Below, piece after piece: positions 24,939 to 33,896 of a DNA stretch of 62,875 bases. Location of the stretch: positions 1 to 62,875 of the forward strand of contig NZ_JACSQL010000018.1 of assembly GCF_014836635.1 (NCBI RefSeq), in the 5' to 3' direction. This DNA is from Paenibacillus gallinarum. GTDB lineage: Bacteria > Bacillota > Bacilli > Paenibacillales > Paenibacillaceae. A model generated the notes under the pieces. It did no database searches. It saw only the letters and a program-made list of their open reading frames with translations, and was not told where the DNA came from. Numbering within the stretch: position 1 is the first letter of the stretch; each line of letters opens with the position of its first letter. A program made the position numbers and the translations under genes.

Positions 24939-27900
24939 TTGGCAGGACATCTTGTTCAGTATGGTCGACGCACTCGGCGCAGTTATGCACGAATTAACGA
25001 GATACTCGAAATTCCGAACCTGATAGAAATCCAACAAAAATCTTACGAATGGTTTTTGGAGGAAGGTTTGCGCGAAATGTTCAAGGACATCTCGCCAATT
25101 CAGGATTTTACCGGTAATTTGGTATTGGAATTTATCGACTACAGTCTCGGTGAACCGAAATATACGGTAGACGACGCGAAGGAACGCGACGTTACTTATG
25201 CCGCACCACTTCGGGTTAAGGTCCGGCTCATTAATAAGGAAACGGGCGAAGTCAAAGAGCAGGAAGTATTCATGGGGGATTTCCCGCTGATGACGGAAAC
25301 AGGCACGTTTATCATTAACGGTGCGGAACGGGTTATTGTCAGCCAGTTGGTTCGCTCCCCTAGCGTCTATTTCAGCACTAAAATAGATAAGAATGCTAAG
25401 AAATCTTATACAGCAACAGTGATTCCGAACCGTGGAGCATGGCTCGAACTCGAGATGGATGCGAAGGACATTATCTATGTTCGTATCGATCGTACTCGTA
25501 AAATCCCTGTTACCGTACTACTAAGATCTCTTGGATTCGGTACAGACGCAGAAATTTTGGAGTTGCTCGGCGATGACGAGTATATCCGGAATACGCTGGA
25601 CAAAGACAATACGGATTCGACAGAGAAAGCGCTGATTGAAATTTATGAGCGTCTTCGTCCAGGCGAACCGCCAACATTGGATAATGCAAAAAGCTTGCTT
25701 GTAGCTCGCTTCTTTGATCCAAAAAGATATGACCTTGCTAATGTAGGTCGTTACAAAATGAATAAAAAACTTCACATCAAGAACCGTTTGTTCAATCAGC
25801 GTCTAGCTGAGTCTCTGATTGATACTTCAACAGGGGAAATTATTGCTGAAGCAGGTCAAGTTATTGACCGCCGTTTGCTTGATGAGATTCTTCCTTACCT
25901 TGAAAGTGAAAACGGAGTTGGAACACGTACTTATCATGTAGCTAATGGTGTTCTTGATGCTAATGATATTCCTGTTCAAACAATTGATGTATTCTCACCA
26001 ACTGAAGATGGAAAAGTTGTGAAGTTAATAGCGAACAGCAATATTGATAAATCTGTGAAGAACATAACTCCAGCAGATATTATCTCTTCCATCAGCTATT
26101 TCCTGAACTTACTGCAAGGAATTGGTGATACAGATGATATCGATCATCTGGGTAACCGTCGTTTGCGTTCTGTGGGTGAACTCTTGCAGAATCAATTCCG
26201 TATTGGTCTTTCCCGTATGGAACGTGTAGTTCGTGAAAGAATGTCTATCCAAGATGCGAATGTTATTACACCTCAGGCGCTTATTAATATTCGCCCTGTA
26301 ATTGCATCGATTAAAGAATTCTTCGGTAGTTCTCAGTTGTCTCAATTTATGGATCAAACGAACCCGCTGGGAGAACTTACTCACAAACGTCGTTTATCCG
26401 CACTCGGACCGGGTGGTTTGACTCGTGAGCGCGCTGGCTTTGAAGTGCGTGACGTTCATCCATCTCACTATGGCCGTATGTGTCCAATTGAAACTCCAGA
26501 GGGACCAAACATCGGTTTGATCAACTCCTTGTCTACCTTTGCTCGCGTTAATGAGTATGGTTTTATTGAGGCTCCTTATCGTTGGGTAGACCCTAAGACA
26601 GGCCGAGTTACTGATCAAGTTCGCTACGTTACAGCTGATGAGGAAGATAACTATGTTATCGCTCAGGCAAACGCGAAGTTGAATGATGACGGTTCATTTG
26701 CTGAGGATATGGTTGTTGTACGTTATAACAAACAGTCAGATAACATCACAACCATGCCTAATAATCGAGTTGACTATATGGACGTATCGCCTAAACAAGT
26801 AGTTTCCGTTGCAACGGCACTCATTCCGTTCCTTGAGAACGATGACTCCAACCGTGCACTCATGGGATCTAACATGCAGCGGCAGGCCGTTCCTCTTCTG
26901 ATTCCTAAAGCACCACTAGTAGGTACAGGGATGGAACATAAGGCTGCGAAAGATTCTGGTGTATGTATTGTATCCAAACATGACGGGATTATTGAAAGAT
27001 CTTCTGCCAATGAAATTTGGGTTCGTAAAATTGAAATGGTAGATGGTAAAGAAGTTAAAGGCGATCTTGTTAAACATAAATTACACAAATTTATGCGTTC
27101 GAACCAAGGAACATGCATTAACCAGCGTCCAATTGCTAAAATTGGTGATCGCGTTAAGGTTGGCGACATTTTGGCAGATGGTCCATCTACTGAGTTGGGT
27201 GAACTAGCACTTGGCCGTAACGTTGTCGTTGCCTTTATGACTTGGGAAGGTTACAACTATGAGGATGCGATCCTTCTTAGTGAGAAACTCGTTAAAGAAG
27301 ATGTTTATACATCGATCCATATCGAGGAGTATGAGTCCGAAGCTCGTGATACGAAACTTGGACCAGAAGAAATCACACGCGACATTCCGAATGTCGGGGA
27401 AGAAGCTCTTCGTAATCTAGATGAGCGTGGTATTATCCGTATCGGTGCCGAGATCGCTGCAGGCGATATCTTGGTAGGTAAAGTTACACCAAAAGGGGTA
27501 ACAGAACTTACGGCGGAAGAACGTCTCCTTCATGCAATCTTCGGTGAGAAGGCTCGTGAAGTTCGTGATACATCTCTGAGAGTTCCACATGGTACTGACG
27601 GGATTGTAGTCGATGTGAAGGTGTTTACTCGTGAGAATGGTGATGAACTCCCTCCAGGTGTGAATCAACTCGTTCGTGTCTATATCGCTCAAAAACGGAA
27701 AATTTCCGAGGGTGATAAAATGGCAGGACGTCACGGTAACAAAGGGGTCGTGGCGCGTATTCTTCCAGAAGAAGATATGCCTTTCCTTCCTGATGGAACG
27801 CCAGTTCAAGTTGTTCTGAACCCGCTGGGTGTACCATCCCGTATGAACATCGGTCAGGTGCTTGAAGTTCACTTGGGTATGGCTGCAATGCAGCTAGGTA

Positions 27901-28490
27901 TTCATGTTGCTACACCAGTATTTGATGGTGCAACGGAGTATGACGTATTTGATACGATGGAAGAAGCAGGAATGCAACGTAACGGTAAGACTGTTCTGTA
28001 TGATGGCCGTACAGGTGATCGCTTCGAGCGTGAAGTTACCGTTGGTGTCATGCATATGATCAAACTTGCCCACATGGTTGACGATAAAATCCATGCTCGT
28101 TCTACAGGTCCTTACTCACTCGTTACGCAACAGCCGCTGGGTGGTAAAGCTCAGTTTGGTGGACAACGTTTCGGGGAGATGGAGGTATGGGCGCTTGAAG
28201 CTTACGGTGCTGCCTACACGCTTCAAGAAATCCTTACTGTAAAATCAGATGATGTGGTTGGTCGTGTGAAAACTTACGAATCCATCGTTAAAGGTGAGAA
28301 TGTACCAGAACCAGGTATTCCAGAATCCTTTAAAGTTCTTATTAAAGAGCTTCAAAGTCTTGGTATGGACGTTAAGATGCTCACTAAAGATGAAGAAGAA
28401 ATTGATTTGAAAGAATCAGATGATGATGACGATGCTGCGAGCGATAAGCTGAGCCTCAATCTTGAAGGTTCAGAAGTAGGCGCAGAGTAA
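24939..28490 (+). CDS. rpoB: DNA-directed RNA polymerase subunit beta
   Basis: RpoB is the beta catalytic subunit. The TTG start at 24939 is eight bases after GGGGTG, giving 1183 residues that begin MAGHLVQYGRRTRRSYARIN; six extra upstream codons do not fit the family. The rifampicin region (FFGSSQLSQFMDQTNPL, HKRRLSALGPGG) has no classical resistance change. The KMAGRHGNKGVVA segment is conserved. The C-terminus is a very acidic tail (ESDDDDDAA). rpoC follows after 133 bases. Confidence 0.98.
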   Translation: MAGHLVQYGRRTRRSYARINEILEIPNLIEIQQKSYEWFLEEGLREMFKDISPIQDFTGNLVLEFIDYSLGEPKYTVDDAKERDVTYAAPLRVKVRLINKETGEVKEQEVFMGDFPLMTETGTFIINGAERVIVSQLVRSPSVYFSTKIDKNAKKSYTATVIPNRGAWLELEMDAKDIIYVRIDRTRKIPVTVLLRSLGFGTDAEILELLGDDEYIRNTLDKDNTDSTEKALIEIYERLRPGEPPTLDNAKSLLVARFFDPKRYDLANVGRYKMNKKLHIKNRLFNQRLAESLIDTSTGEIIAEAGQVIDRRLLDEILPYLESENGVGTRTYHVANGVLDANDIPVQTIDVFSPTEDGKVVKLIANSNIDKSVKNITPADIISSISYFLNLLQGIGDTDDIDHLGNRRLRSVGELLQNQFRIGLSRMERVVRERMSIQDANVITPQALINIRPVIASIKEFFGSSQLSQFMDQTNPLGELTHKRRLSALGPGGLTRERAGFEVRDVHPSHYGRMCPIETPEGPNIGLINSLSTFARVNEYGFIEAPYRWVDPKTGRVTDQVRYVTADEEDNYVIAQANAKLNDDGSFAEDMVVVRYNKQSDNITTMPNNRVDYMDVSPKQVVSVATALIPFLENDDSNRALMGSNMQRQAVPLLIPKAPLVGTGMEHKAAKDSGVCIVSKHDGIIERSSANEIWVRKIEMVDGKEVKGDLVKHKLHKFMRSNQGTCINQRPIAKIGDRVKVGDILADGPSTELGELALGRNVVVAFMTWEGYNYEDAILLSEKLVKEDVYTSIHIEEYESEARDTKLGPEEITRDIPNVGEEALRNLDERGIIRIGAEIAAGDILVGKVTPKGVTELTAEERLLHAIFGEKAREVRDTSLRVPHGTDGIVVDVKVFTRENGDELPPGVNQLVRVYIAQKRKISEGDKMAGRHGNKGVVARILPEEDMPFLPDGTPVQVVLNPLGVPSRMNIGQVLEVHLGMAAMQLGIHVATPVFDGATEYDVFDTMEEAGMQRNGKTVLYDGRTGDRFEREVTVGVMHMIKLAHMVDDKIHARSTGPYSLVTQQPLGGKAQFGGQRFGEMEVWALEAYGAAYTLQEILTVKSDDVVGRVKTYESIVKGENVPEPGIPESFKVLIKELQSLGMDVKMLTKDEEEIDLKESDDDDDAASDKLSLNLEGSEVGAE

Positions 28491-28623
28491 TTCATTAGTA
28501 AGTCACTGTCATTTGTCTCAATACCGGAATTTTCATCAGGCTCTTACTCCCCTTTGGCGGTCTTACAGATCTCTAGAGGGGAAAGAACCTAGAATTTAGG
28601 ACTTGGTTAAGGAGGGTTGCTCC

Positions 28624-31600
28624 TTGTTGGACGTAAACAATTTCGAATATATGAAAATCGGGCTTGCATCGCCGGAAAAAATTCGCTCTTGGTCCCGCGG
28701 AGAAGTGAAAAAGCCGGAGACGATTAACTATCGTACGTTGAAACCGGAAAAAGAAGGTCTGTTCTGCGAGAAAATCTTCGGTCCTACAAAGGACTGGGAA
28801 TGCCACTGTGGTAAATACAAACGTGTGCGCTATAAAGGCGTAGTTTGTGATCGTTGTGGTGTTGAAGTAACTCGCGCTAAAGTGCGTCGCGAACGCATGG
28901 GGCATATTGAACTGGCAGCTCCGGTTTCACACATCTGGTATTTCAAAGGCATTCCGAGCCGTATGGGTCTGGCTCTAGATATGTCTCCGAGATCTTTGGA
29001 AGAGATCATCTATTTTGCATCTTATGTTGTTACTGACCCAGGTGAGACTCCCCTGGAAAGAAAACAACTTTTGTCCGAAAAAGAATATCGTAGTTACCGT
29101 GAAAAATACGGATACGGATTCCATGCAGGCATGGGTGCAGAAGCAGTAAAAAAACTACTTCAAGATCTTGATATTGAAAAAGAACTTGAATTCTTGAAGG
29201 AAGAGCTTCGTACTGCTCAAGGACAACGTCGTAATCGTGCGATTAAACGCCTTGAAGTAATTGAAGCTTTCCGTAACTCTGGCAACAAGCCGGATTGGAT
29301 GATCATGGATGTACTTCCTGTCATTCCTCCTGAGCTTCGTCCAATGGTTCAGCTGGATGGTGGACGTTTTGCAACGTCAGACCTGAACGATCTGTACCGT
29401 CGCGTTATTAACCGTAATAACCGCTTGAAACGTCTTTTGGATCTTGGTGCTCCTGATATTATCGTTCAAAACGAAAAACGGATGCTTCAAGAAGCAGTAG
29501 ATGCTCTTATCGATAATGGCCGTCGTGGTCGTCCGGTAACAGGTCCTGGTAACCGTCCTTTGAAATCTCTCAGCCATATGCTGAAAGGTAAACAAGGTCG
29601 TTTCCGTCAGAACTTGCTCGGTAAACGGGTTGACTATTCTGGTCGTTCCGTTATCGTTGTAGGTCCTTCCCTGAAAATGTATCAATGTGGTCTTCCAAAA
29701 GATATGGCACTTGAATTGTTCAAACCTTTTGTTATGAAAGAACTTGTTAACAAAGGTCTTGCTCATAATATTAAGAGTGCAAAACGTAAAGTTGAACGTG
29801 TAAGTCCGGAAGTATGGGACGTTCTTGAAGAAGTAATTAGAGAACATCCAGTATTACTTAACCGTGCACCAACTCTTCACAGACTTGGTATTCAAGCGTT
29901 CGAACCAATTCTTGTAGAAGGTAAAGCGATTCGTTTGCATCCGCTCGTATGTACGGCTTATAATGCCGACTTTGACGGTGACCAAATGGCCGTTCACGTA
30001 CCTTTGTCTGCAGAAGCGCAAGCTGAAGCACGTCTTTTGATGCTTGCAGCAGGTAACATCTTGAACCCTAAAGATGGTAAGCCGGTTGTAACTCCATCTC
30101 AAGATATGGTCCTTGGCTCTTTCTATCTGACGATGGATAATAAAGAGGAAAAAGGTACAGGTATGATCCTGCGTACGGTTAACGAAGCAGTATCTGCTTA
30201 CCAACGTGGATCTGCTGGTCTTCATGCTCGTGTTGCTATTCCAGTTAAAGCTCTGAATAAAACAAGCTTTACTGAAAAACAACAAGAAGCAATGATGATT
30301 ACAACAATCGGTAAGATTATCTTTAACGAGATCTTCCCTAGCAGCTTCCCTTATATTAATGATGCAACTCGTGCGAACCTTATCCAAGGTACACCTGAGT
30401 TTTCCTTTGTATATGAGAAAGGTGCTAACTTGCAGGAAGCAATCATGAATGCACCTCAAACCAATGGTGTTGGTAAAGAGTATCTTGGTCACATCATTGC
30501 ACGTTGTTTTGAGGTTTACCATACAACAAGAACATCTGTTATTTTGGACAAAATCAAGCAACTTGGTTTCACATACTCCACTCGTGCAGGGGTTACTGTT
30601 GGTGTATCCGACGTTATCATTCCTGAGGCGAAGTATGAGATTCTTCGTGTATCTGATGAAAAAGTTGCTGTCGTTACGAATCAGTATCGTCGCGGACTTA
30701 TCACGAACGAAGAACGTTATGACCGCGTAATTGATATTTGGTCCAAAGCAAAAGATGAAATTACTGATATTCTTATGAAATCCATGGATCGCTTTAACTC
30801 CATTATGCTTATGGTGGACTCTAAAGCCCGTGGTAACAAATCACAGATCACTCAGCTGGGCGGTATGCGTGGACTGATGGCCAACCCATCTGGACGTATC
30901 ATCGAGCTCCCTATTAAATCGAACTTCCGTGAAGGTCTGACAGTACTCGAGTACTTCTTGTCCACTCACGGTGCGCGTAAAGGTCTTGCCGATACAGCGC
31001 TTCGTACTGCTGACTCCGGTTATCTGACTCGTCGTCTGGTAGACGTAGCACAGGATGTTATTGTTCGAGAAGATGACTGTGGAACGGACAAAGGATTTAC
31101 GGTTAGCCGTATTCAAGATGGTAAAGAGGTTATCGAGGATCTATACGATCGTATCGAAGGCCGTTACTGTTTCCAAACTGTTCGTCACCCAGAAACGGGA
31201 GAAGTTATTGCCAATCGTAATGAGTTGATCGATTCGGATAAAGCAGAAGCTATTGTAGCTGCTGGTGTTCAAAAGCTACAGATCCGTTCAGTGCTTAGTT
31301 GCCGTGCGCGTCATGGGGTCTGCAAGAAGTGTTACGGACGTAACCTGGCAACAGGTAAACATGTGGAGATTGGTGAAGCAGTTGGTATTATCGCTGCTCA
31401 ATCCATCGGTGAACCAGGAACACAGCTTACAATGCGTACGTTCCATACCGGTGGTGTTGCAGGAGATGATATTACACAAGGTCTTCCGCGTATCCAAGAG
31501 CTCTTTGAGGCGCGTAATCCTAAAGGTCAAGCAACAATCAGTGAAATTGATGGTGTTGTTAAAGAAATCCGTGAAGCAAAAGATCGCCGTGAAATTGAAA

Positions 31601-32238
31601 TCCAAGGGGAAGCAGAAACGAAAATATATGCTGTTACCTACGGTTCCCGTCTGCGCGTAAGCGAAGGCATGGAAATTGAAGCGGGCGACGAGCTTACAGA
31701 CGGTTCTATTGACCCGAAAGAAATGCTTCGAATCAAAGGTGTTCGTGGAGTTCAAAACTACATCTTGCAAGAAGTACAACGCGTATATCGTAACCAAGGT
31801 GTAGAAATTAACGACAAACACGTTGAAGTTATGATTCGTCAAATGCTTCGTAAGATTCGCATTGTGGATGCAGGGGATACAACGCTGCTTCCAGGATCTT
31901 TCGTAGATACACATGAATACGAGGCAGCGAATAAAGATGCGATTCTTAGTGACAAGGAACCTGCTGTGGCGAAACCAGTACTTCTTGGTATTACCAAAGC
32001 ATCCCTTGAAACAGATTCCTTCTTGTCTGCAGCTTCCTTCCAAGAAACGACTCGTGTCTTAACTGATGCTGCTATTAAAGGTAAAGTCGACCAACTTCTT
32101 GGTTTGAAAGAGAATGTAATTCTTGGTAAATTGATCCCTGCCGGTACTGGTATGAATCGTTACCGCAGTGTGAAATTGGCACAACCGGAAGATGGCGAGT
32201 CTAACCTAGAAGCGCTTGAAACGGTATCAGTAGACTAG
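28624..32238 (+). CDS. rpoC: DNA-directed RNA polymerase subunit beta'
   Basis: RpoC carries the Mg-binding active site NADFDGDQMAVH (near residue 446) and the N-terminal zinc site (CHCGKYKRVRYKGVVCDRCG). The start is TTG 28624, seven bases after AAGGAGGG, giving 1204 residues beginning MLDVNNFEYMKIG. A second zinc site CRARHGVCKKCYG and the trigger-loop region (GEPGTQLTMRTFHTGG) lie in the last third. It forms one unit with rpoB; a long hairpin without a T-run follows the gene. Confidence 0.98.
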   Translation: MLDVNNFEYMKIGLASPEKIRSWSRGEVKKPETINYRTLKPEKEGLFCEKIFGPTKDWECHCGKYKRVRYKGVVCDRCGVEVTRAKVRRERMGHIELAAPVSHIWYFKGIPSRMGLALDMSPRSLEEIIYFASYVVTDPGETPLERKQLLSEKEYRSYREKYGYGFHAGMGAEAVKKLLQDLDIEKELEFLKEELRTAQGQRRNRAIKRLEVIEAFRNSGNKPDWMIMDVLPVIPPELRPMVQLDGGRFATSDLNDLYRRVINRNNRLKRLLDLGAPDIIVQNEKRMLQEAVDALIDNGRRGRPVTGPGNRPLKSLSHMLKGKQGRFRQNLLGKRVDYSGRSVIVVGPSLKMYQCGLPKDMALELFKPFVMKELVNKGLAHNIKSAKRKVERVSPEVWDVLEEVIREHPVLLNRAPTLHRLGIQAFEPILVEGKAIRLHPLVCTAYNADFDGDQMAVHVPLSAEAQAEARLLMLAAGNILNPKDGKPVVTPSQDMVLGSFYLTMDNKEEKGTGMILRTVNEAVSAYQRGSAGLHARVAIPVKALNKTSFTEKQQEAMMITTIGKIIFNEIFPSSFPYINDATRANLIQGTPEFSFVYEKGANLQEAIMNAPQTNGVGKEYLGHIIARCFEVYHTTRTSVILDKIKQLGFTYSTRAGVTVGVSDVIIPEAKYEILRVSDEKVAVVTNQYRRGLITNEERYDRVIDIWSKAKDEITDILMKSMDRFNSIMLMVDSKARGNKSQITQLGGMRGLMANPSGRIIELPIKSNFREGLTVLEYFLSTHGARKGLADTALRTADSGYLTRRLVDVAQDVIVREDDCGTDKGFTVSRIQDGKEVIEDLYDRIEGRYCFQTVRHPETGEVIANRNELIDSDKAEAIVAAGVQKLQIRSVLSCRARHGVCKKCYGRNLATGKHVEIGEAVGIIAAQSIGEPGTQLTMRTFHTGGVAGDDITQGLPRIQELFEARNPKGQATISEIDGVVKEIREAKDRREIEIQGEAETKIYAVTYGSRLRVSEGMEIEAGDELTDGSIDPKEMLRIKGVRGVQNYILQEVQRVYRNQGVEINDKHVEVMIRQMLRKIRIVDAGDTTLLPGSFVDTHEYEAANKDAILSDKEPAVAKPVLLGITKASLETDSFLSAASFQETTRVLTDAAIKGKVDQLLGLKENVILGKLIPAGTGMNRYRSVKLAQPEDGESNLEALETVSVD

Positions 32239-32288
32239 TAACACAACTTTGGAGTCTGAAAGGACACCAAATTCGGCTTGACCGTACC

Positions 32289-32335
32289 AATTGTATATCA
32301 AGGGGAGATATTAATTTCCCCTTGATATAACAATT
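32289..32335 (+). repeat. Long hairpin after rpoC without a T-run
   Basis: An 18-base arm (32289-32306, AATTGTATATCAAGGGGA) pairs with 32317-32335 with a single bulged base and a ten-base loop. There is no T-run, so it is not a standard intrinsic terminator. It may protect or define the rpoC mRNA end. Confidence 0.7.
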
Positions 32336-32362
32336 CCAATGCTTAGAATTTATATGAATCTC

Positions 32363-32392
32363 TTGACAACGAATGTCTCTAGGTGCTAATAT
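32363..32392 (+). promoter_or_regulatory. Promoter of the L7Ae-like/rpsL-rpsG-fusA-tuf unit
   Basis: TTGACA and TAATAT are 18 bp apart with an extended -10 TG, 56 bases before the next start codon. Confidence 0.8.
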
Positions 32393-32447
32393 AGCAAAGG
32401 TGCGTGAGTAGTCACATGTTATCATGTCTTTTCGGAGGTATTGATAA

Positions 32448-32699
32448 ATGTCGAACGACAACTTTTTGCAGGATGCTCATGTCAAGATCGGTACCAAGCA
32501 GACCATGAAGATGGTTGAGTCAGGAATTGCTGCTGAGGTTTATGTGGCGCAAGATGCTGATATGCGGATTACTTCAAAAATCCAGGCTTTATGTGAGAAA
32601 CACCAAGTGAAACTAACATTAGTTGATACGATGGAACGACTCGGTAGAGCATGCGGGATCGAAGTAGGAGCGGCGATGGTAGCCGTTGTGAAACAATAG
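32448..32699 (+). CDS. L7Ae-family K-turn RNA-binding protein (YbxF)
   Basis: The 83-residue protein belongs to the L7Ae/L30e/YbxF group, which binds kink-turn RNA; Bacillus YbxF binds K-turns in riboswitches and associates with ribosomes. The L7Ae fold is visible in IGTKQTMKMVESGIAAEVYVA and the C-terminal RLGRACGIEVGAAMVAVV. CGGAGG lies nine bases before the ATG. Its place between rpoC and rpsL matches ybxF. A target in this organism is unknown; T-box stem I usually contains a K-turn. Confidence 0.93.
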   Translation: MSNDNFLQDAHVKIGTKQTMKMVESGIAAEVYVAQDADMRITSKIQALCEKHQVKLTLVDTMERLGRACGIEVGAAMVAVVKQ

Positions 32700-32844
32700 T
32701 TTTAGAAGACGTTTTTGTCTGGATGCTCAAGCTTCCTAATACGGCAAAAACTTTTCATTTGTTCTTTTATGAACCGCCTGGGTCTGTGGACTTAAAAAGT
32801 GAGGTTTATAAATAGAATGACGAATCTGGGAAGGGGGTGGCAAC

Positions 32845-33267
32845 ATGCCAACAATTAATCAGCTAGTTCGTAAAGGACGTCAAGCTAAAGTCTACAAGTC
32901 TAAATCACCAGCGTTGCAAAAAGGCTACAATGCCCTAAAACGTGAATCCACTAACATTAGTGCTCCACAAAAACGTGGTGTTTGTACTCGTGTAGGTACA
33001 ATGACTCCTCGTAAACCAAACTCAGCGCTTCGTAAATATGCCCGTGTTCGTTTGACGAACCGTCTCGAGGTAACAGCTTATATCCCGGGTATCGGACATA
33101 ACTTACAAGAACACAGTGTTGTATTGCTTCGCGGAGGTAAAGTGAAGGACCTTGCAGGGGTTCGTTACCATATCGTTCGTGGTGCTTTGGATACAGCAGG
33201 TGTGGCTAACCGGATGCAAGCCCGTTCTAAATACGGTGCGAAACGTCCTAAAGCTAAAAAAGCATAA
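32845..33267 (+). CDS. rpsL: 30S ribosomal protein S12, with unusual decoding-site residues
   Basis: S12 monitors codon-anticodon pairing in the 30S decoding centre. The 140-residue protein starts MPTINQLVRKG and is recognisable throughout. Residue 56 is Arg (TPRKPNS, codon CGT at 33010), where PKKPNS has Lys in most bacteria. Residue 104 is Ala (KDLAGVRYH, codon GCA at 33154) instead of the usual Pro, and residue 99 is Lys instead of Arg. Changes at 56 and 104 (B. subtilis numbering) are classical streptomycin sites. AAGGGGGTGG precedes the ATG. It leads rpsG-fusA-tuf. Confidence 0.97.
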   Translation: MPTINQLVRKGRQAKVYKSKSPALQKGYNALKRESTNISAPQKRGVCTRVGTMTPRKPNSALRKYARVRLTNRLEVTAYIPGIGHNLQEHSVVLLRGGKVKDLAGVRYHIVRGALDTAGVANRMQARSKYGAKRPKAKKA

Positions 33268-33324
33268 GATTAATTTTTAATCTTAGTGTGTCAGTAAACC
33301 GATAGCATAACGCTTCGGTCGCAG

Positions 33325-33345
33325 AACAACAACAACAACAACAAC
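33325..33345 (+). repeat. (AAC)7 trinucleotide repeat before rpsG
   Basis: Seven exact AAC units lie between rpsL and rpsG, about 20 bases before the rpsG ribosome site AGAAAGGGGG. The segment would be unstructured in RNA. A small hairpin (AAGATTAA with TTAATCTT) sits just after the rpsL stop at 33265-33286. Confidence 0.95.
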
Positions 33346-33378
33346 AAAAGTATAAACATATAAGAAAGGGGGATTTCT

Positions 33379-33849
33379 ATGCCACGCAAAGGTCCTGTTA
33401 CCAAAAGAGACGTGTTGCCTGATCCGGTTTACAATAGCAAACTTGTTACTCGCCTGATCAACCGCATCATGCTTGATGGAAAACGTGGTGTTGCTCAAAG
33501 CATCTTGTACAATGCGTTCAACTTGATTCAAGAACGTACTGGTAAAGATCCTATGGAAGTCTTTGAAGCAGCTATCAAAAATATTATGCCGGTTCTGGAA
33601 GTTAAAGCTCGCCGTGTTGGTGGTGCTAACTATCAAGTACCTATCGAGGTTAAACCTGAAAGACGTACTGCCCTTGGTTTACGTTGGCTTGTAAACTACT
33701 CCCGCAGCCGCGGTGAGAAAACAATGGAAGAACGTTTGGCAGCTGAGATCATCGACGCTTCCAACAACACTGGTGCTTCCGTTAAAAAACGTGAAGACAC
33801 ACACAAAATGGCTGAAGCAAATAAAGCATTTGCTCACTACCGTTGGTAG
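33379..33849 (+). CDS. rpsG: 30S ribosomal protein S7
   Basis: S7 organises the head of the 30S subunit and contacts E-site tRNA. The 156-residue protein begins MPRKGPVTKRDVLPDPVYNS and has the family segment KARRVGGANYQVPIEVKPER. AAAGGGGG lies about six bases before the ATG. It follows rpsL after 111 bases, a gap with a hairpin and an AAC repeat, and precedes fusA by 47 bases. Confidence 0.97.
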   Translation: MPRKGPVTKRDVLPDPVYNSKLVTRLINRIMLDGKRGVAQSILYNAFNLIQERTGKDPMEVFEAAIKNIMPVLEVKARRVGGANYQVPIEVKPERRTALGLRWLVNYSRSRGEKTMEERLAAEIIDASNNTGASVKKREDTHKMAEANKAFAHYRW

Positions 33850-33896
33850 GATTTCAGTCTTAAAAATATACTTCATTTTGAAGGGAGACCCAAGTC

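Noticed and set aside
26300..26520. Rifampicin resistance changes in rpoB
   Set aside because: The main residues of the region (SQLSQFMDQTNPL, HKRRLSALGPGG) look wild type; only Gly in place of the usual Ala or Ser after NPL was seen, which is not a known resistance change.
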